A stretch of DNA of 64,000 nucleotides from Ectobius pallidus (GCA_964059195.1 CAXKWD010000008.1:43577502-43641501); one strand, 5' to 3'; positions 32,296 through 45,391 are shown, counted from the first letter of the stretch. Notes: a model not told the origin generated them from the letters alone. Translations and numbers: made by a program.

Positions 32296-33175
32296 CAGGG
32301 GTTTCCAGCTAAATGCTCAGTGACGTCATAGCGAGCGTCTCTGGTGCTCCGTAGCAAGGCAGGTAGACAACACGGAGCAGATGGATCAGCTTCACCCTGT
32401 CAGAGCAGTGGCGTAAAATAAGGAAATACAACGTAGTGTAGTAGTGATGCATGCTACTATAATAATAATGTGTTAACACGTTGAATGCATAGCATGTTGA
32501 ACTTAAAAATAACAGTAAAATGGTACAAAATGTAACTAAAAGGAAACACTACAACTTCTTTTGCGAATAGCAAACAAACAAAATTGAACGAAAAAAGAAA
32601 TGAAACAACAAATTAAGTTGACCAGTCACATTGCTGTGAATTATTTTTCATAGTTTTTCGGTACTTCTGTAAATGTTTCTACTTCACAAGTTCCTCAATA
32701 TTTGGATAGAGAGATCGAGTCACAGATAACCTAAGTGTAGTTTGTAAGCTCTTATCGGACATCTGGCTTCTATAGCGAGATTTGTTAATTTTCATTACAG
32801 AAAAAAATTCTCGCAGACATATGTGGTTCCAAACATACACAGCATTCTAGCGGCCATTTGATGTATTCAGAAGCATGGCACGAGTAATGTGTCTGCAAAT
32901 TGAATTTCTTCACATACTGCATTTTACTACTGTTCCAGTATCCGTAAACATAAACAACTCTTTCCAAATAGAAAGAAATTTAGGTTGAGTAGATGGCTCT
33001 TCAGTAATACTACTAGTTGAAGCCATATGACTGTACACTGCAAATAGCATGATACACTGACTAAACACACTACCGCGCCACTGCTCTGTCCACGGCTCTC
33101 GCATGTTGCTCCGTACCGATTTTATGCAAGAGAAACAAGCTCTGACGTCATTCCTCAGTCAGTTGGAAATGCCTG
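32296..33175 (-). mobile_element. hAT-like DNA element, 880 bp, 8 bp target duplication
   Basis: GTCTACAT flanks it exactly at 32288-32295 and 33176-33183. Ends are CAGGGGTTTCCA and, inverted, CAGGCATTTCCA, the CAGGG form typical of hAT, with TGACGTCA-like sequence inside both ends. It lies between the gag knuckle and the protease of element A. Only a transposase C-terminal remnant is left. Confidence 0.9.
32612..32830 (-). pseudogene. hAT transposase C-terminal (dimerisation) remnant
   Basis: On the - strand, FFSVMKINKSRYRSQMSDKS and LQTTLRLSVTRSLYPNIEEL match the C-terminal dimerisation region of hAT transposases of the ZBED/FAM200 kind. A TAG follows EELVK. The upstream coding region is missing apart from scraps up to ~33100, so the element was moved by another element's enzyme, if at all. 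Confidence 0.7.
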
Positions 33176-34514
33176 GTCTACATCCTAGTTTGGCCCAACA
33201 TCTATCGATGGAATGCCCCACTTTACCACACCAAGAGCATTGTAAAGGTGGCCTAACTCCACGATTTGGCAGGTTAGAAAATGGTCGATTAAATCCAGAA
33301 CTATTTGGGACACCCCTAGCATTGCCGTCAGAATTTAGCACTGTGCCACTAGTGTTTTGTTGGTGGGCTGCCGCCGCATCATTTAGATTAGGGCCCAAGT
33401 CACGCAGCTGACGCCACGTCGTGGGCGGAAATAATCCCAAAAATAGACTGCGAACTTCCGGCAACCTTGCACCAATTCCAACCATACGCACAGCCTCGGC
33501 TTCAGACTGGGGAACTAACAAGGCCTCCTTAACCAGCTGGATGTTCTCAGCAAATTGCAAAAATCTCTCAGAAGGGGTCTGAATTCTATAGTAATGCTCA
33601 GAGTATGAAACAATCTAGTAGGGATAAATTCTTTAATAACCATTTATTGAAAAGAAATAATAGTTGCTCGGGAACTAACGGCTTCCGTAATTAACCTGGC
33701 TAATTTTCCTTTAGTGTGAGAAAACAATAATTGCAAAACCTGCACCTCACTAATTTGGAAAATCCTTACTTGATTACAAAAGGTCACAAGACATTTAAGG
33801 AATTGAAAGGCTTGCTGAGAATCATAGATTTCAAAATATGGAAACTCCTGCAACAGAAGTTCAACAGGATTAGAAAGCTCAAGCGTGCGGAACTTGAAAC
33901 TTCCAAGGCCACCCAAAGGTTGTTGAACGCCATTAGTGGAGGCAGGCTGCAATACTACAGTCGGTTGAACGGGCTGTATACCAAGCCCTTCTTTGTCAGG
34001 TTATTAGGCATATCCAAAATACTTGTTTGGGAAAAATCCCCGACGGCCCAGGCAAGCTAACAGATTTATCCCTACAAGAACTAGTATCAGATAAGCTAGT
34101 TTTAAGAAATTTCAAATTTTCAATTAAGTCAGAAAATTTTCTATCCCTACTCTGTTGGGCTAGAAAAATATCATTACATTCGGTAAGCTGAGTAATAGCT
34201 ATATTCCGATTTTTCCAGTGAACAATTCGGTGACGTAACCTACGAAACTGTTTGTCAGTAAGTCCAGTTGCCTGAAATTCAATGATGTTCTCGTTAAATT
34301 CCTGAAGGGCGGCTTCTATCCTACCATTCTCATTATTAACATCATCGCCGCAATACGCAGCAACCACAGGTTTGTCTAACAATCTAATCTCTTTACATTT
34401 GGTTAATAGTGCTGACAGATCCGCATCCACATCTTCCACGGAACCGCGGCATAAGAATTCAGCCCTCAGTTCATGCTTGCGCAGAGCGTCAGGAGAAATA
34501 GTACGGTCTTCCAT
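33159..34514 (-). pseudogene. Element A gag with CCHC knuckle
   Basis: Starts at the ATG at 34514 (MEDRTISPDALRKHELRAEF); the longer frame upstream is a hydrophobic artefact of leader sequence. Three frames cover 34514-33996, 33952-33644 and 33560-33159. The last shows PSEAEAVRMVG and NRGVRPPLQCSWCGKVGHSIDRCW, an intact C-x2-C-x4-H-x4-C knuckle, before the hAT insertion cuts in at 33175. The N-terminal part is helical with no family I can name; identification rests on the knuckle, the LTRs and the protease. Confidence 0.7.
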
Positions 34515-34636
34515 GATGCGAAAGTATTGAAATGGCCCCAGAAAAAAACTATGTGAAAAACCCCAGAAAACTATGTGAAAACCCCACACAAATTACAAAA
34601 GAAAAACCCCATAAAAGGAGCGAAAAAGCGACCGAG

Positions 34637-34651
34637 TGCGCTCTGCTGCCA
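34637..34651 (-). promoter_or_regulatory. Primer-binding site of element A
   Basis: TGGCAGCAGAGCGCA starts three bases after the 5' LTR end on the - strand. It resembles the complement of a tRNA-Met 3' end (TGGTAGCAGAG type) with one change. Confidence 0.6.
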
Positions 34652-34654
34652 CTA

Positions 34655-35583
34655 TGTAACGTGCTTCAAGGGCTAAACACCCAAGGCCGTACAAAATACA
34701 ACTAATGTTGATAGGTGGTAGCATTCAGGAATCAGGGGTTTCCACATCAAATATAAATATAATAATTTCAACAAAGCCAGTTTATTACAAATTTCCATGT
34801 TCCAATATAAGGGGTGGCTCTTCAAGCAGAGTGCTTATAAAATAGAATTGAAAAATACACATCCTGTGAAGCAGGCTTTATCAGAAGTCAGTTAGGTTTG
34901 GCAAGCATCCCTTCGAAGAAATAAAAATAACGCAATAAATATAAAAGCAACAGAAAATATAGAAAACTGGTGGGTTAAACAAAACGAAAGCTAAATCAAA
35001 TAAACTAAAACCCACCCGCAAGAAAAACAACTAAAGGAACATTCCTGCAGAAATAAACCGAATAGAAGTTCAAAGCAAGTTACATGATGGAGGAATCCGA
35101 CCGCAAAGGCTTTCACCAACCCTCACAGGCAAGGCCTCCAGCTCCGCGGTATCCTGGAGCTTCCACAATGTAAGGCGGCGATGTCACCTGGTCACTTGCA
35201 TGGAGACAGGAGAGCACTTCCTCGCCCGGAGATCGGTAGACTACTTGCTCCTACGAAGATCCAAAGTCAACTCACCAGCGTTCCGCGCTCGGAATCAGAA
35301 AAACTCCCCACCCGGCAAACGCCCCCTCAATTAGTACCAGCTACTGCGTAAAGAGAGCGCTTAGCGGGCAAGGAGAAACAGAGAACAAAACCAAAGGCCA
35401 GAAGGGCTAAGTGGAAAACACACCCGGAAAACAACAGAAGGGAGACTTGCGCAAACAGAAAACGGCAAAATGTGTACGTAACATAATGTAAACAGTAACC
35501 TAAAGATAGAAGAAAATAACCTCACGTAAGTAAAACTAATATAAATATACTATAAAAACACAGTGCCGGCAATAAGCGGCACA
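34655..35583 (-). repeat. 5' LTR of element A
   Basis: 929 bp, same sequence family as 27141-28024 but with a ~53 bp block (GGAAAACAACAGAAGGGAG..) missing from the other copy. Read on the - strand it begins TGTGCCGCTTATTG and ends AGCACGTTACA. Confidence 0.92.
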
Positions 35584-36880
35584 AACGATAGTTGAATGAT
35601 TGTTGGAACGATTCATGGAACGATTCTTGGACGATCGCTAACAAGATTTTTAAATGAGCACTCGATTGATCCTTGAATAATTGATGAATTCAAGGTAGTC
35701 CTATTTAAGGATTGATGAAATAGCTTTTGAACTATTGATGAAACGATTATTGAACGATTGTTGAATCCATTTTCGAACAGTTGATCAACGATTGTTGAAA
35801 AATAGTTGAAACGCTTGTGGTACGATTGTTAGACAATTTTTGTTTGATTGTTTAAACAATTGTTGGACGATTGTTAAAGCGATTATTGGACGACTGTTGA
35901 AACGATTATTCTACGATTTTCAAACGATTATTGGACTATTGTTCAAAATATTGTTGGAAGATTGTGTGAAATATTGTTGGCTAATTGTTTTAACGATTGT
36001 TGGAATATTGTAGAAACAATTGTATAACGATTTTTGGACTATAATTGAAAATATTGTTTAAAGATTTTCAAAACAATTGGAAGGCGATTGTTGAAACAAT
36101 TGTTAAATGATCGTTCAACTATCGTTGGATGATTGTTGTAAGGATTTTTTGACTCTTCAAGAAACGATTATTTATACGATTGTTCAAATGATTGTTTGAC
36201 GATTGTTGAAACTATTGTTGGACGATTGAGAAACGATTTTTTTATGACTGTTGAAACCTTTAAAATGATAGTTGAATGATTGTTGGAAGATTGTTGAAAC
36301 GATTGTTGGACGATCGTTAACAAGATTTTTAATTGAGCACTCAATCGATTCTTCAGTAATTAATTAATTCAAGGTAGTCCTATTGTTGAACGATTGTTTG
36401 ATGCTTTGTTGTAAGGATCGTTGAAACAACATTTGAACGAATAATAAAATCGTTATTGAACGATTGTTGAAACCATTGTTGGACGATTGTTCAACGATTG
36501 TTGACAAATGGTTGAATCGCTTGTGGTACGATTGTTAGAATTTTTTGTTTGATTGTTGAAACAATTGTTAATGATAGTGGAAACTATTGTTGGGCGATTG
36601 TTGTTAGGATTCTTGTAGTATTTAAGAAACGATTGTTGTACGACTGTGTGAACAATAGTTTGACTATTGTTGAACGATTGTTAGGCGATTGTTGGAGGAT
36701 TGTTGGAATGATGGTTGGAGCAACGTTTGGACAATTTCTGAAATGATTAATGACCGATTGTTGAAAACATTGTTGGACAATTATTGAAATGGTTGTAAAA
36801 ACGACAGTTTTTGAAACGATTGTTGGAAGATGGTTTAAACGGTTGTTGGACGTTTGTTAGAAAATTTGTTTTTGCCGAAT
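35584..36880 (+). repeat. Minisatellite array, second block
   Basis: Same degenerate 11-12 bp half-units as at 26563. It contains two copies of the landmark AATTGATGAATTCAAGGTAG (~35680 and ~36360, 680 bp apart), showing an order above the basic unit. Confidence 0.95.
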
Positions 36881-38087
36881 TGCTATGGCAATAGTTCTGC
36901 TGGCACTGCTGCGGTACTAGTGCACTCACAGAGCACTACTGCCACTGCTGCTCCCCGCACTGTAGATGACTGGAATTTCCCACTCGAAGACACAACTGGA
37001 GTTCCATTGCATATAGGTTATGGCATATAGGATTTGGAAAACAGTGCAATAATAGGGGATAGGAATGAACTAGATAAAAACTTATATAAATATAAATTTA
37101 GCTTCGATACCAGAAAAAGATGTAAATTTTCAAACTCATAAATTTATTCACAATATAATTACAATTACTATGGCAAAAACTGAACATGAAACTTTCTGAA
37201 TCTATAACCTCTTAAAAGAATTATAATGATTATAATTATGGTCAGACTGCTTTTACCAAATTACATAAATGAGACTACTTGTGGAACCATGTTAGGTTAT
37301 TAATTATGTTTGCCTGGTAGTAGAACAAAAATGTCTGCCTACAGAAATTAATAATTAAGATCTCTATCATTTTTGCAATCTAAAGAATATTCTGTGAGAT
37401 ATAAGAAAATGCCTGAAGGGCAGAAAGAAGAAGAAAAGAAGAAGAGAAGGGAGTCAAAAACATTCACACACCATACATACATTTCAAACAAACCGATATC
37501 TGCGTGATGATAAATTTTGAAATATGACAAAATAATGACTGACAAAAACCCAGGTGAGCGGACACAAAAACTACATCTGAATAATGAAAAAACAATATAT
37601 ATGAAAATTTACGTGACAAGAAATATACTATACAAAATACCAAAGCCGCTCACCTGAATTCCAAACTATCACGCAGACATCGCAGACACAGCAGATCCCA
37701 AACAGTCAAGACTCGGACAGAAGACAGTAGTAGATCGAAGAATAGAATAGAATAGACTCTATCAGATTAATACCGGCAGCTATTACGTAAACAAGAAACA
37801 AAGCTGTTAAGCGGCGAGAGAGGGGATACACATGCGCATAACATCATCTTACTGCGCCCCTCGGACTAGACGTTACAGAGAGAATACAAAACAAATGCTG
37901 AGTTAAGCTTACAGAGAGAATAAACCACAAAAGATTGCATACCAGCGCCTATCATATTTAAGTGAGAAACTGTATAACCTTATACAAGAAAACAAATACA
38001 TCTATGTGAATAACAGTTCGTGTGCGTTAATAATAATGGAGTGCAAAATAATAACTATAGAGTTCTCAATAGGGTAGAAACTGAGCA
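36881..38087. mobile_element. ~1.2 kb TG..CA insertion, possible solo LTR
   Basis: The satellite phrase TTTTTGCCGAATGTTGAAACG is broken after GCCGAA. The insert runs TGCTATGGCAATAG to GAAACTGAGCA (ends inverse-related TGCT/AGCA), and CCGAA recurs at 38088-38092. One extra T at 36880 lies between the left CCGAA and the TG, so the junction is not exact. No coding region is recognised; one exact internal tract, AATAGAATAGAATAGA, lies near 37740. Confidence 0.6.
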
Positions 38088-38398
38088 CCGAACAGAATGT
38101 TAAAATGATTGGTTTGCTATTGTTGAAACGAATATTAGACGATTGTTGAAACGAATGTTACATAATTGTAGAATATATTTTAGGACAACCTTGAAGCGAT
38201 TATTTGACGTATGTTGAAACAAATGTTGAAACGAATGTTAGACGAATGTGAAACGATTGTCGGAAATCTTTTGAAACGATTGTTGGACGATTGATCCAAA
38301 CAATGTCGGACGATTGTTGAATCTATTGTTGGAACTGTTGTTGGACGATAGTGGAAACGATTGTTGGTCAGTAGTTGAAATGATTGTGCAATCGATGG
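38088..38398 (+). repeat. Minisatellite array, third block
   Basis: Short satellite stretch between two insertions. It ends with ATCGATGG, the last four bases of which are duplicated beyond the following LTR element. Confidence 0.93.
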
Positions 38399-41189
38399 TG
38401 TAATCTTGTGGGCATTCATTTATTTGTAAATATTTTGTGGCCTCCTCTTTGTTAATTTAAAAATTTCCGATCTCGCCCTGATTCTAGTACAATCTTCGTT
38501 TCACTTGTTTTTCGTGACGTATTGCTTGAGGGTTTAAAGTTTTCTCGTATAGCGGCGCTTCCGGCGTCTCAGAGTTTTCTTGGTGGGTTGTGGCGAACTA
38601 GCTAAGTGAGTTGGTGTTGAATGCAGCTTAGTGTATAATGTAGTTTTCTGGGACTAAGGATGTGCCTCACGGCGTCGCCGGGATGAATTACTGTAAGTGA
38701 ATTTAATCATGGTTATCATATATATATATATATTAGAGTCAGTCGTGGATAGTATATCCCTTCACTTTTTCTATTCCATGTCAGTTATAATGTTGGATTC
38801 TAGTCATGCTTCTAGCGGAAGCCATTTTACAAATGAATGCCACTTATAATGAAATCTCAGAATCTAGAATTGTTATCGGGATCGTTCCCGTTGAATTTCC
38901 TTAACCTTAAACTCGTCACAAGACACCCAAGACGTAACTTTGGTCAACCCACATTTCTATTTATATCAATGTTGTATTAACTCAGTGTGTTTGAAATTAG
39001 ACGAAGGACTGGTTCTCACTAGAAATATTTTCATGCAAGGTTATGATATATTTTTTGATTCTTAAAAGAATTGTCATTCTCGGGTATTATATGCAGCTTA
39101 AGCAATCTAGTCTCCGCGAGTATGCATTTGCCTGATGTAAAAGTGGTACGTGGATCGTATGTTGTGCGGCCATTCATTTATACTCTCTACTGAATTGTGG
39201 TTATTTGTGTAATCATATCTTACGTTGCTTATGTGTAATGTTAGTTCAATTAAAAAGAAGTTAACAGTAATTAATTGTTATATTTTGAAAGGCTGTATCA
39301 CTGAAGTTATAGGCCTTGGTCCTTTCATATCTTATGCTGCATATGTGTACGTTAGCTTACATTAAAAGAAGTTAACAGTAATTAATTGTTATATTTTGAA
39401 AGGCTGTATCACTGAAGTTATAGGCCTAGGTTCTTTCATATCTTATGCTGCATATGTGTACGTTAGCTTACATTAAAAAGAAGTTAACCGTAATTAATCT
39501 TTATATTCTGAAAGCCTGTGCCATTGAAGTTATAGGCCTAGATTTGTTCATGCTTTACCTTCCATATTTGTAACGTTAGTTTACTTTAAAACGAAGTTAA
39601 CAGTAATTAACTATTATTCTAAAGAGATTGCATTCTTATTGCATTATAAAGATTTGTAGGCCTATAGTATTTAAACTTAACTTTTCATATTGGAGTTTTG
39701 TTGTACCAAACTGAGTGAACAGTAATTAACTATTATTCTAAAGAGATTGCATTCTTATTGCATTATAAAGATTTGTAGGCCTATAGTATTTAAACTTAAC
39801 TTTTCATATTGGAGTTTTGTTGTACCAAACTGAGTGAACAGTAATTAACTATTATTCTAAAGAGATTGCATTCTTATTGCATTATAAAGATTTGTAGGCC
39901 TATAGTATTTAAACTTAACTTTTCATATTGGAGTCTTGTTGTACCAAACTGAGTTAACAGTAATTAACTATTATTCTAAAGAGATTGCATTCTTATTGCA
40001 TTATAAAGATTGTAGGCCTATAGTATTTAAACTTTACCTTCCGTATTGGAGTCTTGTTTGTACCAATCTGAGTTAACAGTAATCAATTATTATTCTAAAA
40101 GATTGGAGTATTGAAGTTGTAGGCCTACGCCATCCCATTCTTCTCTTTGTTTATTCAAATTTGATTATTTCTCCATTATTTCTATTCTCCTATTTAAAAG
40201 CGAGTATTTAACTCCCTTCAAAATTAGATTCTGCCTTCCTTATAGAATTTTGAGGTATTTAAGGTGACTTCCTATTCTTGGTTATTAATCATAACCTGGG
40301 GATTTTTGAGTTATGATTTGGTATTGATAGGTCAGTTGATTACCATACTTACAGTTCGTGACAATCTGGATTTCTGTCTATGAAAAGAGACATAGCTTCT
40401 TAGACGTCGCAATGTGAAAACCAGTCCCTCGATTATCAAACTTCAAAGAAGGATTGTATTATTATTATAATTGTTTATAAGTATGATAGGTCTTATTACC
40501 TTTAGTGTATGAAATTAATTGCTGTGCTTTTAATATTGCATTCGAGAACAGTAACTGTAAATGTTCTCACATAAGAATGTTGGTACCTAAGGATTATCTA
40601 ATCTAAAGATTATAACATTATTAGAGTATTCAGGTGGATACTGGAGTTGTTCAAATTGGAGAGAGTAGGTTGAGAAAAGCATATTGGAAATTTACTATTT
40701 ATTGTATATTATATTTCTAGTTAAAAATACACTCATTGTTGCATTGTTTATGAAATTTACTTCTGTTTTTCTGGTCCTGGCGTTTCATCCCATTATCTCC
40801 ACCGTCCATTCAGAACTCAGTTCGATCTTACTACTTCTGGGTAGGGCTTAGAATTTATCCTTGTGCTTCCTAAAAGAGTTTTTTTTTATTAGTACTTGTT
40901 TTCAGAGTTTCCCCCCCCCTTCTTTAGAACCGGATTGTGCTCCTTATTCTTAATTATTCTAGAAGCTAACCTAGTATATTATTCTAGTGTAAATTTCCTT
41001 CTGAAATATATACCAGCCATCAAATTAATATATACTCAAAGTACTTCTGGTTCAGATATTATCCTGGTGCTTCCTAAAATATTACATTATTAATCTGTGG
41101 TTGTTTCGGAATTTCCTAAAACCTGGTGCAAAAATTAACTAAAGCCGGTTCAGAGGTTATCCTGGTGCAAATTAACTAAAGCCGGTTCA
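38399..41189 (+). repeat. 5' LTR of element B (2791 bp)
   Basis: TGTAATCTTGTGGG to AAAGCCGGTTCA, exceptionally long for an LTR. Contains a (TA)n run at ~38722, a block of ~118 bp tandem repeats (39240-40130) and a C9 run at ~40910. Every position I compared is the same in the 3' copy, including simple runs, so the insertion must be recent or homogenised by gene conversion. Confidence 0.95.
39240..40130 (+). repeat. ~118 bp tandem repeats inside the LTR
   Basis: About eight units anchored by AACAGTAATTAA. The first group is of the type TTGTTATATTTTGAAAGGCTG ... TATAGGCCT. The second has four units of the type CTATTATTCTAAAGAG ... TTTGTAGGCCTATAG ... TTTAAACTTAAC. Each unit carries one TAGGCCT box. 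The 3' LTR has the same array at about 46246-47136. Confidence 0.9.
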
Positions 41190-41191
41190 GA

Positions 41192-41206
41192 TGGTAGCAG
41201 AGCGTG
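41192..41206 (+). promoter_or_regulatory. Primer-binding site of element B
   Basis: TGGTAGCAGAGCGTG begins two bases after the 5' LTR and matches the tRNA-Met-type primer site used by many insect LTR elements. Confidence 0.7.
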
Positions 41207-44200
41207 GTTAGCAGGCTTGATAGTAGGTATCTTCTTCTTTTCTGGGCGGACGGTGGAGGGATGCGCCCTGTCGTTCGCATCATCTACCTGTTCTCTTCTC
41301 GTGGCCGTATTAGTCAGCGTGTTTTTCCCTTATATTTGTTTATGGTTATTAATTAAAACTTGGCTGTATGCTTGACCTGTTCCCCGTATATAATATTGTT
41401 GGACAGCATTTTCTTCTGTTTAAGAACTTAGTCATTCCCCTGCAGTATTTGGGTATTTTATATTTAATAATATTTTCTGTGATTATTCAGATTATAGTCC
41501 ATTCCCCTTTTAAATTTTTTGCTATCTGTTAGTTTTTGCTCTTGTCTCTAGGACGTGGTATGGGACTCTCCTAGTTGACTTGTTTTGTCCTACCGCTATT
41601 TGTCATTCTAATAATATTTCCCTGATCTGGTCTTGAAAGTTCTTTTCATGGTATTTTGCCTGCATGGCATTACCAAGTTTTGCGGACTATGCGATTGTAC
41701 TATGTGATAGTATTTATCGATCTGCTTATTATAGTGTTTCATGGTATTTTGTCTGGATGGCTTAGTCAAGTTAAGTGGCCTATGCGATAGTATTTTTTTG
41801 ACAGTATTTATCGCGCTGCTTATTGGGCTAAATGTCAGGATTTCACGTCGAGTTTCTTGCAGTCTGTTCTTATAGTTTTTCATGGTATTTTGTCTGGATG
41901 GCTTAGTCAAGTTAGGTGGCCTATGCGATAGTATTGCTGATAGTATTGATCGCGCTGCTAATTCGGCTAAATTTCAGAGTTTCACGTTGAGTTGCGGTAA
42001 CCCGGGGCCGCTTTGTTTATTTAGGTAGTCTCATGTAAGTTTGCTGCCCGCATATTCTGTTCTCTTTCACGTCATGGATTTCAAGTCTTTTTCCTCTCAG
42101 CCTGCGTTGGTGGTATGGGACACTTGTGGGTTTTTTCTGTCTTTTTCAATATCTGCTACGGGCGGTATGGGACGCCCTGAGATGTTATTGTTGCAGTGTC
42201 ATAATTCTTTAGATGGAGTGTGGACCCTCCAGTTTCTGCGGGCACATCTTTGTTTTGAGTAAAGTTTTGGGAATTAATCTTCTTGACCAGACCGGTTCCT
42301 TGCAGTGCTGAATCATTTTTATATTCATTGAAGTTTTCTGACCCAGTTTTGTCCTTGACGTCACTTTCCTTGGGGTTTAGCTTAGCTAAGTTTTATGTGG
42401 GTTTTGTGGGTTTCTCTCTCTTTTCAGGTTGCCGTCCATGGTCTCCTGGCGCCTGATGGTTGGTTGTTGGCAGCGCTTGTATTTCTGGATAGACTACTGA
42501 TAGCCCGCCCCTTTTTTCTAAATTGTGAATTTTCTTTGGTTTAGGTTGAACCTAGGAATTTACAGTCAGCAACGCCTATGCCTGGGATGCCTGTGATGTG
42601 GGTGATCGCTGGGCGCGTCTGTTGAACTATTGTTTTGGAGGTATTATTTTCAGGGTCGACCAATCATCACCCGCCCCGTCTCCGAGAAACCGCTGGCTTG
42701 GATGGAGCGAGGTGCCTGCTTCTCCCGCATTAACTTGTTCCTGTTTCAGTTAGATGATGCAGATAGATACTGAATACGTCTGTTATGCGTCCCAATGGCG
42801 TCAGATACGTCTTGGATGATTAGGATGTTGGTGGACACCGAATTCGTCTTCTGATACTTGTTTGACTTAATATTGCTTTCAGAGAGGATCAACAATCTCT
42901 CCCTCTCCCGCCGATGTGATCCAGGCCTCAGATGATCGAAAGGATTTTTCTGGCTGTAAGGTTATCTGAATATTGAAGAAGTGCTATATGATACTGTTTG
43001 CTAATCTTTCCTTTTCAGAATTTCTCGCTGACTACTGCGGCCGAGCATTTATTTCTAAACCTACTACAGTTTCTTGTATTTGGGGTTTTTTTTTAGTTGT
43101 GTTTTTGGTGTCTTGGATGTTGGATATTTTATTACGTGTGAGTTGCTCCCATTAACTCTGGTATCTTGTCAAGTAAAAATTTATGTGGCATAGTTGTATG
43201 AGCCAAGTTGTTTTTTGCTTAACCATGATTTCTTCACTTGCCGTAGTCCCTGGTGGACGAACCCGTGACTCCCTTCAGGAGTTGTTTTTTTTTATTACAT
43301 TATTTGCACTGTTCCATAATTTTTGTCTGCATTCAACAACTTCTCCATGGATCTGCCCTTTGTATATATGTTTAAATGTAAATTGTAATGTCAAATTGAA
43401 TGTTTAAATGTAAAAAAAAAAAATAAATAATAATAATAAGGAGAAAGGATTCCTTCAACAAAAAGGAGAAATAAAAAAAAAAATTACGAGATAAAATTCC
43501 TAACTTTCAAAAAAAAAAGAATATAATGTAACCCTTAAGAAGACTATTGATATAAAAAGGAAACAGTGAATTGTAATGTCAAATTGAATGTTTAAATGTA
43601 AAAAAAAAAAAATAATAAATAATAATAATAAGGAGAAAGGATTCCTTCAACAAAAAGGAGAAAAAAAAAATTACGAGATAAAATTCCTAACTTTCAAAAA
43701 AAAAGAAAAGAATATAACCTCTAATGTAACCCTTAAGAAGACTATTGATATAAAAAGGAAACAGTGAGAGAAAGATAATTGAATGGTTATGTGAACCATG
43801 TAAATTAGTGGGTGATGCCCACTGAGCATTAATGAAAGTTAGAGGAAGTAATACAGTTATTACATTGGCAAGCAAATTATAAAGGACATGTTTATTCGGT
43901 GTTTGAGTGCATTCACCAGGATTAAATTAAAAATTTGGACAGAGATTTTAAAATAACACTCAGTTAATGGACTAACCCTTATCAAGAAAGAAGAATATGT
44001 TAAGTTATTCTATAAAGGAAAGTGATATAAGAAATTTGGACTAAAAATTTATATAAAACGACAAGTGAAAACAAAAAGGACTTACTGGAATTACTTGGGA
44101 CCGGCAACTCACACTGTGTGCCCCCCCCTTCTCTATTTTGGAAGATACTGTGCGCTGTGCATCATGTTTCAGGCTATGTTGGAGTGTGGAGCCTGTTTTC

Positions 44201-45391
44201 TTCCGTTCGGGCGTGACGTACGCACGTCTGTTTGGGATGCTGCAGAGACCATCACCGAGTAAGCTGCTCGGATTTGATGTTTGCCATTGTGTGTGGCCGG
44301 ATGGCTCTCTTTTCTTCATGTGTGTGCCCATTCTTCCTTGTGGCAGCTCCGCTTCCGTCTCTCTGTGTCTACGTCTGGAGATAAACAAGATATCTCTTTG
44401 TGTTGTGTGGAGATTTAATGAGGACATCTCTACCAGCCTGCTGAAGATTATTCTCAGAGATAAGTCTTGTAGTGTTTGGAGATTATATAAAGACATCTCT
44501 GACATCTTCCTTCAGATAATATGCACCAGTTCATCCCTATTTAGACATTTTCACTATGCCATTGATATACATATTGTATTCATGCTACTGTTGTGGACAG
44601 CAGTTCTTAGAATTTTGGGGGCCCTGTAAAAAAAAAAAGAAGAAAAGGAATTCCTTATATTTTGGACTTGACTAATGAATCATTTTCTGAAACGATGGAC
44701 ATTACTTATTATCTATTTTGGCACGGTATAAATGTACTATGGACACGTGCCTATTTACAGATAGTGGTAGTGAGAATAATTGTCCATTCATGTGTGGCGT
44801 GTTATTTTGGACCCTGAAATATAAATATATATATTTCAAAAAGAAATAGGAGGAGAAATCTTGATCCTCAGAAACATTTTTGGATTTGAGTAGACTTTCT
44901 TGCTGCATTCAATATGCAGATTTAGGATTCATATAAAGATTAAATCTTTCTTTCTTTCAATTTTGTGTTAATTTAACTTAATATTGACATAGGTAGCATT
45001 TCTTGTGAGGGTAATTTCCATTGGTTGTGTTAATTTAAATTAAGATTGAGATAGTTACCATTTCTTGTGAGGGTTATTTGAATTGAATTGAATTCAATGG
45101 GGCAGATCCATATTTAATATTGTGTGTGTGTGGAATGGGTGATATTTATAAGTGTGAATTTTTGAAATAGGCCTATTTTATATGATGGTGCTAACAAGCA
45201 ATTTATAAGTACTCAGCTAATATTATTTATGATAAGGTTGTTTAGTGTTGAATATTGGTGTTAAAATTAACACCCAGTGTGTCCTAAGGAAGTTGAAAAT
45301 TTAGGTAAAAATTTTGATATACAAACTTTGATAGTGCGCTTGAAATGTATTTCCTCCCATTTGTGTCTTGGGGTGCCTATTATTCCGGGGT
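41207..45391 (+). other. Non-coding interior of element B
   Basis: No protein frame over ~160 codons and none with retroelement motifs. The content is structured by repeats. Three units around CATGGTATTTTG..TGGATGGC lie at ~41645-42000. An A-rich duplication lies at 43383-43568 and 43570-43770. A duplication around GTGTTAATTTAA..TTTCTTGTGAGGGT lies at 44960-45085. The packaging signal of a trans-mobilised element should lie in the first part, but I cannot point to it. Confidence 0.7.
43383..43770 (+). repeat. A-rich ~187 bp tandem duplication
   Basis: AATTGTAATGTCAAATTGAA ... AAGGAGAAAGGATTCCTTC ... ACTATTGATATAAAAAGGAA occurs twice in succession. The copies differ mainly in lengths of A runs and AATAAT runs. 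Confidence 0.9.

Larger units (their letters stand above)
27141..35583 (-). mobile_element. LTR retrotransposon A (gag-protease only), 8.4 kb, in minisatellite
   Basis: LTRs at 27141-28024 and 34655-35583 are in the same orientation, with target duplication AACG at 27137-27140 and 35584-35587. The uninterrupted satellite elsewhere reads CTTTAAAACGATAG at this point. Coding is on the - strand: gag, then CCHC, then protease. No reverse transcriptase, RNase H or integrase is recognisable in the remaining ~3.8 kb, so it likely depended on another element. A mariner-like element (30595-31830) and a hAT-like one (32296-33175) inserted later. Confidence 0.88.

Noticed and set aside
36881..38087. Calling this insert a firmly established solo LTR
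   Set aside because: The TG..CA ends and CCGAA flanks are suggestive, but one extra base at the left junction leaves the duplication inexact; listed as possible only.
42041..44629. Frames of 73-163 codons inside LTR element B
   Set aside because: No retroelement motifs, phase changes around simple repeats, and hydrophobic or Ser-rich composition expected from T-rich DNA.
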